Positions 20,618 to 20,671 of a DNA stretch of 20,671 nt are shown in pieces. The position numbers and the translations under genes are program-made. Position 1 is the first letter of the stretch. Each line of letters begins with the position of its first letter. Below the pieces are notes generated by a model, which saw nothing but the letters and a program-made list of their open reading frames with translations, searched no databases and was not told where the DNA came from. The DNA comes from CAZVCG01 sp964626265 (GTDB taxonomy: Bacteria > Pseudomonadota > Alphaproteobacteria > UBA9219): the NCBI GenBank assembly GCA_964626265.1, contig CAZVCG010000034.1:1-20671 (forward strand), read 5' to 3'.

Positions 20618-20671
20618 GGTGCCCAGGGACGGAATTGAACCGCCGACACGGGGATTTTCAGTCCCCTGCTC
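20617..20671 (-). tRNA. tRNA-Phe (GAA anticodon), 5' part cut by window edge
   Basis: On the minus strand the anticodon stem GGGGA/TCCCC encloses CTGAAAA, giving anticodon GAA (20659-20657). The variable loop GTGTC, the T-arm GGCGG-TTCAATT-CCGTC and the acceptor 3' strand with an encoded CCA (20619-20617) follow. The 5' acceptor half and most of the D-arm lie beyond the window. Confidence 0.93.

Noticed and set aside
20434..20649. Extended N-terminus of the YIP1 protein up to the tRNA
   Set aside because: The extension overlaps tRNA-Phe and reads as non-coding sequence; ATG 20433 has a ribosome site and the family N-terminus.

Overview
The window comes from an alphaproteobacterium. The best evidence is the minus-strand order purQ, purL, bolA, grxD, a neighbourhood typical of that class. 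An alphaproteobacterial-type RodA, a monothiol glutaredoxin beside a BolA protein, and a REP-like palindrome of a kind common in Proteobacteria fit this. I cannot place it below class. Base composition is uneven: purL and rodA are GC-rich, while the lipid-modification genes (11.9-14.7 kb), the toxin modules and the intergenic regions are richer in AT. A partial tRNA lies at each edge: tRNA-Gly(TCC) at the left and tRNA-Phe(GAA) at the right.

Region 1 (1-6.8 kb): after the tRNA and a secreted protein of unknown function comes a minus-strand operon read from right to left. Its order is purQ, zeta-type kinase, 61-aa partner, two mini-ORFs, purL, yefM-like antitoxin, yoeB-like toxin, bolA, grxD. 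Two toxin-antitoxin-like modules have thus entered a conserved operon. The zeta insertion carries three versions of the purQ 3' end, and almost every gene start from purQ to purL touches the preceding stop, giving an unbroken chain of translational coupling. BolA and glutaredoxin are both altered at residues that normally hold their shared iron-sulfur cluster. A structured RNA ending in a minus-strand terminator lies upstream of purQ and could be a small RNA or an attenuating leader.

Region 2 (6.8-10.4 kb): a two-domain XRE regulator, a YhbS-like acetyltransferase and a 433-aa internally duplicated protein of unknown function. A 674-bp stretch without a convincing gene follows, holding a perfect hairpin, a double-hairpin repeat and a CCCTAA-like tandem repeat that runs up to rodA.

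Region 3 (10.4-14.7 kb): rodA, a small unknown gene, then a LAB_N membrane protein, an ArnT/PMT-type glycosyltransferase and a PAP2 phosphatase, probably one envelope-lipid modification unit.

Region 4 (14.7-20.7 kb): a small XRE regulator and two small genes with related palindromes in their upstream regions, an unknown 251-aa protein, hsp20, an SRAP (YedK/HMCES) DNA-crosslink protein, a secreted Cache-type protein and a YIP1-family membrane protein. Six copies of a palindrome family with GGGGACACAATA ends (7.5-8.4 and 17.1-18.9 kb) bracket three single-gene units: acetyltransferase, hsp20 and SRAP. They look like MITE/REP elements moved by a transposase that is not in the window.
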